Positions 32,648 through 43,908 of a DNA stretch of 64,000 nucleotides are shown one piece after another. Source of the stretch: Rhodoferax sp. OV413 (lineage in GTDB: Bacteria; Pseudomonadota; Gammaproteobacteria; Burkholderiales; Burkholderiaceae_C); the NCBI RefSeq assembly GCF_900104385.1, contig NZ_FNJA01000006.1, forward strand, positions 310,001 to 374,000, written 5' to 3'. Every line of letters starts with the position of its first letter. The first letter of the stretch is position 1. A model generated the notes under the pieces. It was not told the origin of the DNA. It was given only the letters and a program-made list of their open reading frames with translations, and did no database searches. The position numbers were made by a program, and so were the translations under genes.

Positions 32648-33169
32648 CTAGTTGGCTCGGATGGCCGCGCAGGCAATCCGCGCCCCCGAGTTGCCGGTGG
32701 GCTGGGTGGTGAAGTCGTCGGGGTCCTTGTGCACGATCAGGCCACGGCCGACCACGTCGGTCGCGCCGCTGCCCACCGCCAGGGTGGTGGATTCATACCG
32801 GATCTTGGCCACGCCACTGGCATCGGCCTGCAGGCTGGGCAGGTCGCCCGCATGGTGCATGGCGCCGGTGGCAGCGCCGTGGGCATGGCCGTCGGGGTTG
32901 AAATGGCCGCCCGTGCCCATGCCATCGCCGCTGCTGCAGTCGCCTTTTTCGTGAATGTGGAAGCCGTGCACGGTGTTGGGCAGCAGGCCACGGACTTCGC
33001 CTTGCATCAGCACCTTGCCCGGTAGCTGGGTGAAATGGATGTTGCCGGTGGCCGTGTTTCCGGTGGTTGGCGACAGACGGGCCGTGGCCGAGGGGCCGGA
33101 CGGCGAGCTTGCGCAAGCGGACAAAAGGGCGGCGCAGAGGGCGGGTGCCAGGTAGCGAGGGATGGACAT
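32648..33169 (-). CDS. Cu/Zn superoxide dismutase family lipoprotein
   Basis: This 173-residue protein has a lipoprotein signal (lipobox LLSACAS) and the SodC copper/zinc ligands: GFHIHEKGD, GGHFNPDGHAHG and a last His in GLIVHKDPDD; cysteines are in GDCSSG and IACAAI. It converts superoxide in the periplasm, anchored to a membrane. I chose MSIPRYL at 33169 because AAGGAAA sits just upstream and the signal starts there; the frame is open to 33352. It is monocistronic by position. Confidence 0.9.
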   Translation of the reverse strand: MSIPRYLAPALCAALLSACASSPSGPSATARLSPTTGNTATGNIHFTQLPGKVLMQGEVRGLLPNTVHGFHIHEKGDCSSGDGMGTGGHFNPDGHAHGAATGAMHHAGDLPSLQADASGVAKIRYESTTLAVGSGATDVVGRGLIVHKDPDDFTTQPTGNSGARIACAAIRAN

Positions 33170-33248
33170 GGATTTCCTTGGGTTGGGAGAGGTTTGGTAG
33201 ATGGTTGGTATGGGAGATGTACCCCATGCTACGCCAAAGCCGGCTGCT

Positions 33249-34310
33249 TCAATCGGGCTCTTTGAAGCGCTCGCGGATCGCCAGAATGTCGGGCAGGCAT
33301 TGCTGGAAGTGGGCGGCCACCGTGGGGTCGAAATGGCTGCCTGCGCCGTCACGGATCAGCTTTACCGCCTCTTCCACCGGCCAGGCTTTTTTGTACGGGC
33401 GGCTGGACGTCAGGGCGTCAAACACATCGGCTACCGCCACGATGCGTCCGGCCAGCGGAATGGCCTCGCCGGCCAGGCCCTGGGGGTAGCCGCTGCCGTC
33501 CCACTTCTCGTGGTGGCTGCGGGCGATGGTGCTGGCCAGCTGCAGCAGGTCGGAGTCGCTGTCGCCCAGGATGTGGGCACCGATCTCGGCATGGGTTTTC
33601 ATGATTTCCCACTCGTGCGGCTCGAACTTGCCGGGCTTGAGCAGCACGGCGTCGGGGATGCCGATCTTGCCCACGTCGTGCATGGGGCTGGCGTGCAGCA
33701 GCAGTTCGCAGTCGGCGGTGCTCCAGCCCAGGCTTTGGGCCAGCCGGGCCGCGTAATGGCTCATGCGGATGGTGTGCAGGCCGGTTTCGTTGTCGCGGTA
33801 CTCTGCCGCCCGGCCCAGGCGGTGCACCACCTGCAGGCGGGTGCGGTTCAGGTCTTCGGTGCGCACCCGCACCATTTCTTCCAGCGCGGCTTTCTGGTCG
33901 TGCAGCAGGCGGTGGGCGCGCTGGGCATCCAGCAGGTTGCGCACCCGCATCAGCAGTTCCACGCGGTCAAACGGCTTGCCGACAAAGTCGCGCGCTCCCA
34001 GGGCCAGCGCCTTCACCATGTGTTCGCGGCCCAGCTGGGCGGTAAGGACCACGATGGGCGGCAGCAGCGGGTCGTTCAGGGCTTTCAGCTGCTCCATGAT
34101 CTGGTAGCCATCCAGGTGCGGCATGTTGATGTCGAGCAGTATCAGGTCTGGGCGGACCTGCTGGTAGCGCTGTAACACCTCGCGCGAATCCTGCACCAGC
34201 ACGGGAGCCGGGTAGCCCTGGCTGGTCAACAGTTTCTCCAGCAGCTTGAGGTTGGCGGGCTCGTCGTCCACCACCAGAATGCGGGCCAGTTCCATCGGTT
34301 TAGAGCTCAT
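33249..34310 (-). CDS. response regulator with HD-GYP phosphodiesterase domain
   Basis: This 353-residue protein has a receiver domain (phospho-Asp in DLILLDINMPHLDGYQIM, about residue 64) and an HD-GYP domain (about 150-350) with MHDVGKIGIPD, then HAEIGAHIL and HHEKWDGSGYPQGLAG. It would hydrolyse c-di-GMP when phosphorylated. The start at 34310 overlaps the stop of the hybrid kinase gene (ATGA), so both are translated together and the kinase is the likely partner. All metal-ligand motifs appear intact. Confidence 0.92.
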   Translation of the reverse strand: MSSKPMELARILVVDDEPANLKLLEKLLTSQGYPAPVLVQDSREVLQRYQQVRPDLILLDINMPHLDGYQIMEQLKALNDPLLPPIVVLTAQLGREHMVKALALGARDFVGKPFDRVELLMRVRNLLDAQRAHRLLHDQKAALEEMVRVRTEDLNRTRLQVVHRLGRAAEYRDNETGLHTIRMSHYAARLAQSLGWSTADCELLLHASPMHDVGKIGIPDAVLLKPGKFEPHEWEIMKTHAEIGAHILGDSDSDLLQLASTIARSHHEKWDGSGYPQGLAGEAIPLAGRIVAVADVFDALTSSRPYKKAWPVEEAVKLIRDGAGSHFDPTVAAHFQQCLPDILAIRERFKEPD

Positions 34311-36814
34311 GGGGCGTCCTTTGCGCTGCCTGCCAGGCAACGGTCTACGGTCAGCAGGAAGAGGCCGACATCCAGCGGCTTGGTCAGATAGTCGCTGAAG
34401 CCCGCCGCACGGCCGCGGGCGATGTCGCTGGGCATGGCATTGGCGGTGATGGCGATCACCGGCGTGGCCCGTAGCCGTGCGTCGGCCTGCAGCACCTGCA
34501 GCAGCTGGTAGCCGCTCATGCCCGGCATGTGGATGTCGAGCAGGATCAGGTCTGGTCGGTGGGCCAGCGCCAGTTCCAGGCCCAGCTCGGGGGCGTGGGC
34601 CGTCAGCAGGTCGATGTGCGGCCGCAGTGCCATGGTTTGGGCGATCAGCTTCAGGTTGACCGGGTTGTCGTCCACACACAGCACGCAGTAGCGCTGCGCA
34701 GACGCGGTGGCCGAGGCGGCGGCGCTGCGCGGCGTGGTGGCCAGGTCGGTGGCCGGGGCATCGGCGGGCAAGTCGATCCAGAAAGTCGTGCCCACACCCA
34801 ACTGGCTGTCGACGCCCACTTCGCCGCCCATCAGGTCCACCAGCCTGCGGGTGATGGTCAGGCCTATGCCTGTGCCTTCGATTTCACCGTGTTCGGCGCC
34901 CAGGCGGTTGAACGGCTGGAACAGCTCGGTCAGTCGCTCCGGCGCGATGCCGGTGCCGGTATCGGTGACGCCCATCCGCAGCCGGCCGCCCTGGGCGGTG
35001 AGCATCGCCACCCGGATCTCGCCGCCTTCGCGGTTGTATTTGACGGCATTTGACAGCAGGTTCAGCAAGGCCTGTTTGCAGCGTACCCGGTCGGCGCGCA
35101 CCGTGGCCTGGGGCGGCACGCTGAGCTGCAGGCGGATATTGCGCGCATCGGCCAGCGGCTGTATCAGCTGCCGGCAGTCTTCTACCAGATGGGCCAGGTC
35201 CACCGGTTCTAGCGACAGATTGGTGCGGCCGGATTCGATCTGCGCCAGGTCCAGCACCTCGTTGATCAGCGTCAGCAGATGCCGGCCACCCTTCAGGATT
35301 TCCTGCACATTGTCCTGCTGGTCGGCATTCAGCGCGCTGTCGTATTCGAGCATCTGCGAGAAGCCGAGGATGGCATTCATCGGTGTGCGCAGCTCATGGC
35401 TCATGCTGGACAGGAAGTCCGACTTGGCCTGGTTGGCGCGCTCGGCCGCCTCCTTGGCCTGCGCCAGTTCGTTGCGCCGCGCCAGCTCGGGGCCGAAGTC
35501 GAAGAAGATGTTGAAGATGTACTGGATCTGGCCGGTTTTGTCCTGGATGCAGCCGATGTTGTTGCTGGCGATGAAGCGGCTGCCATCCTTGCGCTGCAGC
35601 TGCAGATGGCCATTCCAGTTGCCTCCGACGGCCAGCGCGGGCCGAACTTCGGCGGCACAGATCGCCAGGCTTTCTGGCGCCACCGTCAGGGTGAAGTGCT
35701 GGCCGACGACCTCTGCATCCGAATAGCCCAGCTCCTGGGCGTGGGCCCGGTTCTGGTACAGGCACCGGCCCTCGCCATCCAGAATGCTGACCAGCTGGCT
35801 GCTGGTGTCGAACACCCGGCGAAACAGCGCCAAGCGCTCCTCCGACTCCTTGCGTGCGGTGATGTCGGTAATGAAGGCGGTGTACTGGTAGCCCTTGGCA
35901 TTCCTGAGCGGCGCAATCGCCACTTCCACCGGAAACTCCTGGCCGCTGTGGTTCAGTGCGGTGGTCGCAATCCGCTGGTTCATGCGTTGGCTGTCGCCGC
36001 TGGCGAGAAACTCTGCCTTGGTCTCCCGGAAGTTGCTGTGGTGGCGTGCGGGCACAAGCGTGGTTTCGAAGTCCAGCCCCCGCACTTCGTCCAGGCTGCG
36101 GCCGAACATGGACTCGGCGCGCATATTCCAGTCGGTGATGCGGCCCTGGCTGTCGAAGCCGATGATCGCCTCTTGCGAGGCATTCAGGATGGCCCGCATC
36201 TGGGCCTGTGCACCCAGCGAGGTACGCACGGTTTGGTGGATGTTGTGGCCCACCACGAACATGGCCGTCAGGCCGAACAGCAGCACCACGGCCACCACCT
36301 GCTCCAAGGCGCCATCCAGGGCCATCAGCGCCAGAATGGGCGGTACCAGCGCCGTGCCCAGAAAGGCGTACATCGCAGCGCGGTGCTCGGCGACCGACAC
36401 CGCCGCCACCGTGCAGGCGACCAGGGGGATGCTGACCAGCAGCGCCAGCTCCGCCCCTTGGGCTTGGGACGCCAGCAGGGTGGGGCCAATGGCCCACGAC
36501 GCGCCGTTGGCCAGGCCCTGGGCGGTCAACAGAGTTTGCCAGCGCCCAATGGCTCTGCGGGTGGGAGCGGCGTAGCGGAAGGCCTGGCAGATGGCGAAGC
36601 TCAGCCCTGCGCTGACCAGCAGCGCCGCCAGCCAGCTGGCCACCACGGTATGGGAAAAATGCTCCCACATCAGCCACCGGATCAGGACCACCGAAGCCAG
36701 CGTCAGCAGCAGGTTGAACGGCTGCCGGCCATAGGCCACATACAGCATGGTGGTTTCCACATCCAGCTCGGCGCGTGGATGGAGGTTGGACGTCTGTAGG
36801 CGGGAATCGCGCAT
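34307..36814 (-). CDS. hybrid histidine kinase with two PAS domains and receiver
   Basis: This protein of about 835 residues has five to six N-terminal membrane segments (about 30-185), PAS (about 205-320), a second PAS (about 330-450), HisKA with FLSSMSHELRTPMNAILGF (phospho-His), HATPase with NLLSNAVKYNREGG and GTGIGLTITRRLVDLMGG, and a C-terminal receiver (DLILLDIHMPGMSGYQLL). It is coupled by ATGA to the HD-GYP gene. The start MRDSRLQ at 36814 is preferred because AAGG precedes it; the frame is open to 36928. It probably tunes c-di-GMP through its partner. Confidence 0.88.
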   Translation of the reverse strand: MRDSRLQTSNLHPRAELDVETTMLYVAYGRQPFNLLLTLASVVLIRWLMWEHFSHTVVASWLAALLVSAGLSFAICQAFRYAAPTRRAIGRWQTLLTAQGLANGASWAIGPTLLASQAQGAELALLVSIPLVACTVAAVSVAEHRAAMYAFLGTALVPPILALMALDGALEQVVAVVLLFGLTAMFVVGHNIHQTVRTSLGAQAQMRAILNASQEAIIGFDSQGRITDWNMRAESMFGRSLDEVRGLDFETTLVPARHHSNFRETKAEFLASGDSQRMNQRIATTALNHSGQEFPVEVAIAPLRNAKGYQYTAFITDITARKESEERLALFRRVFDTSSQLVSILDGEGRCLYQNRAHAQELGYSDAEVVGQHFTLTVAPESLAICAAEVRPALAVGGNWNGHLQLQRKDGSRFIASNNIGCIQDKTGQIQYIFNIFFDFGPELARRNELAQAKEAAERANQAKSDFLSSMSHELRTPMNAILGFSQMLEYDSALNADQQDNVQEILKGGRHLLTLINEVLDLAQIESGRTNLSLEPVDLAHLVEDCRQLIQPLADARNIRLQLSVPPQATVRADRVRCKQALLNLLSNAVKYNREGGEIRVAMLTAQGGRLRMGVTDTGTGIAPERLTELFQPFNRLGAEHGEIEGTGIGLTITRRLVDLMGGEVGVDSQLGVGTTFWIDLPADAPATDLATTPRSAAASATASAQRYCVLCVDDNPVNLKLIAQTMALRPHIDLLTAHAPELGLELALAHRPDLILLDIHMPGMSGYQLLQVLQADARLRATPVIAITANAMPSDIARGRAAGFSDYLTKPLDVGLFLLTVDRCLAGSAKDAP

Positions 36815-36962
36815 GCGGCCTTGTTTCGGTTGTCTGCTGGGCGGCTCCCTCTGCTCCGGTCTCGGCGGGAAGAGGGCGTTTGCACAGAATAAACCGATTT
36901 CGGCCGCCCGGATTCGCCCGGGCGCCAATTATTTAAGCAGGGCCTGCCGCACAGGCGCTGGT

Positions 36963-39710
<2,748 letters not shown>

Positions 39711-39787
39711 GGCGATACTCCTTTGGTTGCCTGCAAAGATAGCAGGCTTCGATGAACCTGGCTGTCAGTGGGGGTGCCGTCTATTCA

Positions 39788-41932
39788 CTACAGCTTGGCG
39801 ATAGCCGCCCGCAGGTCGTCCACGTTTAGCACCTCGGACAGTACCTGCGGCGCGCTGCCGGCCTTGTACAGCACATACACCGGCACGCCGTTGCGGCCCA
39901 GCTGGCCCAGGGCCGCGGTAATGGCCGGGTCGCGGCGGGTCCAGTCGGCGCGCAGCAGCTGCACGTTCTTGGCCTCCAGGTCGGCCAGCACGGAGGTGTT
40001 CGACAGCGTGGTCTTCTTGTTGTACTGGCAGGTCACGCACCAGGCGGCGGTGAAGTCCACCATCACCGGCTGGCCGGTGGCCAGGGTCTGTTCGACCCGA
40101 CCCGGCTCCCAGGGTTGCCAGCGCTCGCCGGCAACCACCGCGTTGGACGGCGGTGCATTTTTTATAACATTTGGGCCTACAGCGCTGATAGCTCCAGCGA
40201 GAGCAGCTATGGAAAGCGTAGCAACCACGAGCCGCGTGCGCCCTGCCAGCCCCAGCGCCCACAGCACGGCCGCCACAGCTACCAGCAGCACCAGCAGACT
40301 GCCGGCACCGTCGATGCCGCTTTGCTGGCCCAGCACCCAGACCAGCCAGGCGACCGTGGCGAACATCGGGAACGCCATCAACTGGCGGAAGGTGGCCATC
40401 CAGGCGCCGGGCCGCGGCAGCAGCCGGGCCAGACCCGGGCTCAGGCTGGCGGCCAGGTAGGGCAGGGCCATGCCCAGGCCCATCACCGCAAATATCGGCA
40501 GCGCCTGCGCGGCCGGCAGGCCCACGGCCAGGCCCAGCGAAGCCCCCATGAACGGCGCAGTGCACGGGGAGGCCACGGCCACCGCCAATACGCCAGACAA
40601 AAACGCGTTCAGCGCCGGGTTGCGCGCCTGCAGCGTGGCCAGGCGGCTGGGCAGGAACTGGCCGAACTCGAACAGCCCTGCCAGGTTCAACCCGACCACG
40701 GTGAACAGCACAGCCAGCCCGGCCACTACGGCCGGCGACTGCAGCTGGAAGCCCCAGCCCAGTTGCTCGCCAGCAGCCCGCAAGCCCAGCATTAGCGCGC
40801 CCAGTGCCAGGAAGGACGCGATGGCGCCGGCGCTGTAGGCCAGGCCATCGACGCGGTGGGCGCGGCGGTCGCCCGCATGCTGGGCAAAACCCATCAGCTT
40901 GATCGCCAGCACCGGGAACACGCAGGGCATCAGGTTCAGGATCAGCCCGCCCAGCAGCGCGCCGAGCAGGGCGGCAGCCCAGCTGAGGCTGGGTGCGGCG
41001 GGGATTTGCGCGGCCGCGCTATTGGCCTGCAAAGCGGCTTCCAGCGCCGGGGACAGGGTGGGCGCGGCCACCGCCTGCGGCCAGCTGCCTTGTACATCCG
41101 CTTCAGTCCGGTAGCCCTGGCGCTGCCCGCCTTGCTCGGCCACCAGCACCAGTGGCATCTGTGCAGGGCTTTGGCTGCGCATGGCGGTCAGCGTCGCGGT
41201 GGCGGTCCAGGTCGGGCCGCTCCAGCTTTGGCGGATGTCGACCGCGGGGGCGGTGATTTCCGGGGTTTCCGGGAACAGTTCCAGGGTCTTGCCGCGCAAG
41301 GCCGCAGGCAGGTCGGCCACCGTGATCTGCAGCTTAGCGCCCTGTACCTCGATCTTGCTGCGCGCCGCCAGCGGCTGCGGCTGCGCGGCCAGGCTGGCGT
41401 CGAACGCGGCGCCGTTGATGGCGGTGGTGCTCTTCACCGGCACTTTGAGTGTGAAGTCGCCTTCCTCGGGAATGCATTCCTTGCGGCAGACCAGCCAGAC
41501 GGCGTGCAGCTTCACCTCCAGCTCGCTGGCCAGCTGGGAGGGCTTGAAGTCGGGCGAGATGGTCAGCGGCACTGGCAGCAGCACCGTGCCCTCGTAGCCG
41601 TAGTTGGCCAGGTTGCCGATGGGGATCTTGCGCGGCAGCGGCCAGGCGATGTCGCCCGCCGTCACGCCCGGTGGCAGGGTCCACTGCAGCACGGTGGGCA
41701 GGCCGGAGTCGCCGGAGTTCTTCCAATAGGTATGCCATTCGGGCTGGTGGGCGATCTGCAGCCCCACCCACACCGGCTGGCCGGGCACCACGCCCTGCGG
41801 CGCATGCGCCAGCAGCTCGGCGCGCACCTGCGGCGTGGTGACTACCGATTTAGGGGAATTTTGGGCATTGGCACTGATGGATGCTGCGGTGGCAGCTATT
41901 AAAAACAGAGCGGATAGGAAGCGGTGCAGCAT
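39788..41932 (-). CDS. dsbD: thiol:disulfide interchange protein DsbD family
   Basis: This 714-residue protein has a signal peptide (MLHRFLSALFLIAATAASIS), an N-terminal periplasmic DsbD domain with CRKECIPEEG, a membrane domain with eight segments carrying NLMPCVFPVLAIKLMGF and AVASPCTAPFMGASLG, and a C-terminal thioredoxin domain with TAAWCVTCQYNKKT. It passes electrons from thioredoxin to periplasmic proteins, for example for cytochrome c assembly. Two repeat copies lie inside: one forms the signal peptide, the other the stretch near residues 585-610 joining membrane and thioredoxin domains. Start at 41932 was chosen on the signal peptide. Confidence 0.9.
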   Translation of the reverse strand: MLHRFLSALFLIAATAASISANAQNSPKSVVTTPQVRAELLAHAPQGVVPGQPVWVGLQIAHQPEWHTYWKNSGDSGLPTVLQWTLPPGVTAGDIAWPLPRKIPIGNLANYGYEGTVLLPVPLTISPDFKPSQLASELEVKLHAVWLVCRKECIPEEGDFTLKVPVKSTTAINGAAFDASLAAQPQPLAARSKIEVQGAKLQITVADLPAALRGKTLELFPETPEITAPAVDIRQSWSGPTWTATATLTAMRSQSPAQMPLVLVAEQGGQRQGYRTEADVQGSWPQAVAAPTLSPALEAALQANSAAAQIPAAPSLSWAAALLGALLGGLILNLMPCVFPVLAIKLMGFAQHAGDRRAHRVDGLAYSAGAIASFLALGALMLGLRAAGEQLGWGFQLQSPAVVAGLAVLFTVVGLNLAGLFEFGQFLPSRLATLQARNPALNAFLSGVLAVAVASPCTAPFMGASLGLAVGLPAAQALPIFAVMGLGMALPYLAASLSPGLARLLPRPGAWMATFRQLMAFPMFATVAWLVWVLGQQSGIDGAGSLLVLLVAVAAVLWALGLAGRTRLVVATLSIAALAGAISAVGPNVIKNAPPSNAVVAGERWQPWEPGRVEQTLATGQPVMVDFTAAWCVTCQYNKKTTLSNTSVLADLEAKNVQLLRADWTRRDPAITAALGQLGRNGVPVYVLYKAGSAPQVLSEVLNVDDLRAAIAKL
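40157..40219 (+). repeat. palindromic repeat inside dsbD (membrane-to-thioredoxin linker), in frame
   Basis: On the plus strand it reads GGGCCTACAGCGCTGATAGC, then TCCAGCGAGAGCAGCTATGG, in line with the intergenic consensus. dsbD is read from the other strand, giving residues ATLSIAALAGAISAVGPN and VIKNAP. The element thus codes the last membrane stretch and linker. Confidence 0.6.
41848..41911 (+). repeat. palindromic repeat inside dsbD (signal peptide), in frame
   Basis: The plus strand reads GATTTAGGGGAATTTTGGGC, then ATTGGCACTGATGGATGC and GGCAGCTATTAAAAACAGAG; the last part matches the copy at 48.6 kb (CAGCTACTAAAAACATAG). On the coding strand it gives ALFLIAATAASISANAQNSP, the core and cleavage region of the signal peptide. 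Confidence 0.55.
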
Positions 41933-41986
41933 GGTGGGACCAGAGTATGCCGGGTGGGAGCGGCTGGCAGGTGGCAAAGTTCCAGC

Positions 41987-42298
41987 TCAGGGGCTGGTGA
42001 ACACCGCCGGCAGCTTCTTCGGCGCCTTGATGCGCAGTTGCTTGTGCACGCTTTCCTGGCCGAACACCACCTCGATATCGGCCACCGCCACGCCAAATAG
42101 CGGCGCCAGGAAGCGCACCATATGGTCGGTGGCCTTGCCGTTCTTTGGTGTGGCGGTGACGCTGACCTTGAGCTGTGTGCCCATGGGCTTGGCGATGGCG
42201 TCGCAGCAGGCCGAGGGCTTGCCCAGGATGTTGACGATCAGCACATCGCCATCCCAGGCAAAAAACGAGTCGCCGGTGGCGTTGCGCGGTGTGGCCAT
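41987..42298 (-). CDS. DUF167 family protein (YggU-like)
   Basis: This 103-residue protein matches the DUF167 fold: LKVSVTATPKNGKATDHMVRFLAPLFGVAV, here read as LKVSVTATPKNGKATDHMV followed by the helix RFLAPLFGVA, and ending QLRIKAPKKLPAVF. The usual family motif is VxPxaxxgkAN; the Asn is Thr-Asp here. The function is unknown. It lies 20 bases after the LysE-type gene on the same strand and 54 bases before dsbD, and its longer upstream frame is not conserved-looking. Confidence 0.75.
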   Translation of the reverse strand: MATPRNATGDSFFAWDGDVLIVNILGKPSACCDAIAKPMGTQLKVSVTATPKNGKATDHMVRFLAPLFGVAVADIEVVFGQESVHKQLRIKAPKKLPAVFTSP

Positions 42299-42318
42299 AC
42301 CGTGTGGTGTGGTTCGGG

Positions 42319-42957
42319 TCAGTTCGGGTTTTTGAGTCGCAGCAGGCCCAGACCCAGCAGGCCAAACGCACCGCCGGTCACGCGGTTGAACAGCCGGGCC
42401 CGGCTTTGGGTGGAGAACCAGCCCTGCAAGCGTGTGGCCAGCAGCGAATACACCAGGTGCGAAGTCAGGGCGCAGGCGGTGAACACGCTGGTCAGCTCCA
42501 GGAACTGCGGCAGCATGGGCGCGTCCAGGTGCAGGAACTGTGGAAACAGCGCGGTGAAGAACAAGATGCTCTTGGGGTTGGTCAGCGACACCAGCAGGCC
42601 CTGGCGGGCCAGCGCCAAGCGGGATTTGTCTGGCTGCGCCACGGCCTGGGTGGCCTTGCTGAAAACCGAGCCGGGGTTGGTCCACTGTCGGTAGCCCAGG
42701 TACATCAGGTACAGCGCGCCAGCGGTCTTCAGCCCCGCAAACAACCAGGCCGAGGTGTGCAGCAAGGTGCCCAGCCCCGCCATGGCAATGCCCGACACCA
42801 CAAACACCCCGATCGCGCTGCCCACCGAGCTGCCCAGCAGCGTCTTGCGCAGGCCCCAGGCCATGGTGTTGGACATTGCCAGCAGCACGGCCGGGCCGGG
42901 GGTGAAGGCGGTCACCAGGGAAATGGTGATGAACAGGAGCCAGGCAGAGGTGGTCAT
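42319..42957 (-). CDS. LysE family translocator
   Basis: This 212-residue membrane protein has six segments and the LysE/RhtB pattern: FTPGPAVLLAMSNTMAWGLR near the start, LYLMYLGYRQW, and SLTNPKSILFFTALFPQFL. The family exports amino acids such as lysine, homoserine or threonine. The exact substrate is not predictable. It precedes the DUF167 gene on the same strand and is divergent from the CBS protein gene. Confidence 0.9.
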   Translation of the reverse strand: MTTSAWLLFITISLVTAFTPGPAVLLAMSNTMAWGLRKTLLGSSVGSAIGVFVVSGIAMAGLGTLLHTSAWLFAGLKTAGALYLMYLGYRQWTNPGSVFSKATQAVAQPDKSRLALARQGLLVSLTNPKSILFFTALFPQFLHLDAPMLPQFLELTSVFTACALTSHLVYSLLATRLQGWFSTQSRARLFNRVTGGAFGLLGLGLLRLKNPN

Positions 42958-43078
42958 GGTGCGGAGTCGAGCGGGTGGTCGGGTGGGGCATTGAATCTAC
43001 CCGATCCGGCCGGCTGCTACCCGCCGGAGCCGCAAAAACCAGCGATTTTTGGGTGGATTGCAAAGCGCCGGTAAAGTC

Positions 43079-43090
43079 AGGGTTAACCCT
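43079..43090. promoter_or_regulatory. 12-bp perfect palindrome upstream of the CBS gene
   Basis: AGGGTTAACCCT is a perfect palindrome about 120 bases before the CBS-protein start and 120 bases before the LysE start on the other side. It is short and may be a regulator site or chance. Confidence 0.3.
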
Positions 43091-43209
43091 AGTAAAGCCG
43101 CTTGTGGCGCCCGTGGGCCAGGCCTATAACCGAAACCGTCGCAGCACCGATTGCACCCCTTGCGACTGGCCCTGGTTCGGGCCCCCGGGTGCGGCTTTGA
43201 AAGGCAACC

Positions 43210-43803
43210 ATGTCAGACGGCTCCCTCCCCACCTTCCGCTTCCCCGCAGGCACGCACATCGTCCAGGTCCAGCCGCCGCAGCATGGCCCGGTAACCCTGG
43301 ATTCGCCGGCGATGGCGGTGTTTACCGACCTGGCGCAGATCCGCGCCGCCACGGTGCAGCCGCAAACCTCGTTGGACCAGGCCGAGCTGAAGATGATCTA
43401 CCAGGGTGTGCGCCTGTTGTTCGTGGTGTCCGACATGCCCTCGGTGGACGGCATTCTGACCGCCGCCGACATCGCCGGCGACAAGCCCATGCGCCTGGTG
43501 CACCAGCGCCAGGTCAAGCACCAGGACCTGACCGCCGCCGACGTGATGACCCCTCTGGCCGACATCGACGCCATCACCTTCGCCGCACTGCAGCGCGCCA
43601 CAGTGGCCGAGGTGGTCGCCACGCTGACCCAGCGCGGCCGTCCGCACCTGCTGGTGATCGACTCCAACACCGCCGACCGCGCACCGCGCATCCGCGGCCT
43701 GGTGTCACAAACCCAGGTCGAACGCCAGCTGGGCCAGCGGCTGCAGGTGACAGCGATGGCGCAGACCTTTTCCGAGCTGGAGCAGGTGCTGGCGGGGCAT
43801 TGA
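43210..43803 (+). CDS. CBS-domain protein
   Basis: This 197-residue cytoplasmic protein carries CBS-type segments: LLFVVSDMPSVDGILTAADI in the middle and DVMTPLADIDAITFAAL, then HLLVIDSNTADRAPRIRGLV near the end. CBS pairs bind adenosyl compounds and regulate partner proteins; the partner is unknown. It stands alone between a divergent transporter gene and the convergent homocysteine methyltransferase gene. Confidence 0.85.
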   Translation: MSDGSLPTFRFPAGTHIVQVQPPQHGPVTLDSPAMAVFTDLAQIRAATVQPQTSLDQAELKMIYQGVRLLFVVSDMPSVDGILTAADIAGDKPMRLVHQRQVKHQDLTAADVMTPLADIDAITFAALQRATVAEVVATLTQRGRPHLLVIDSNTADRAPRIRGLVSQTQVERQLGQRLQVTAMAQTFSELEQVLAGH

Positions 43804-43908
43804 GGGGGCGGGACGGCTTGGGGGCCCAGAAGAGGCATACGTCGCGTCCGATACCAGCCTTTCAGGGCAAGTGCGAATCCAGGCCGCTGCGCCCGGTGCT
43901 CCGAGTAC

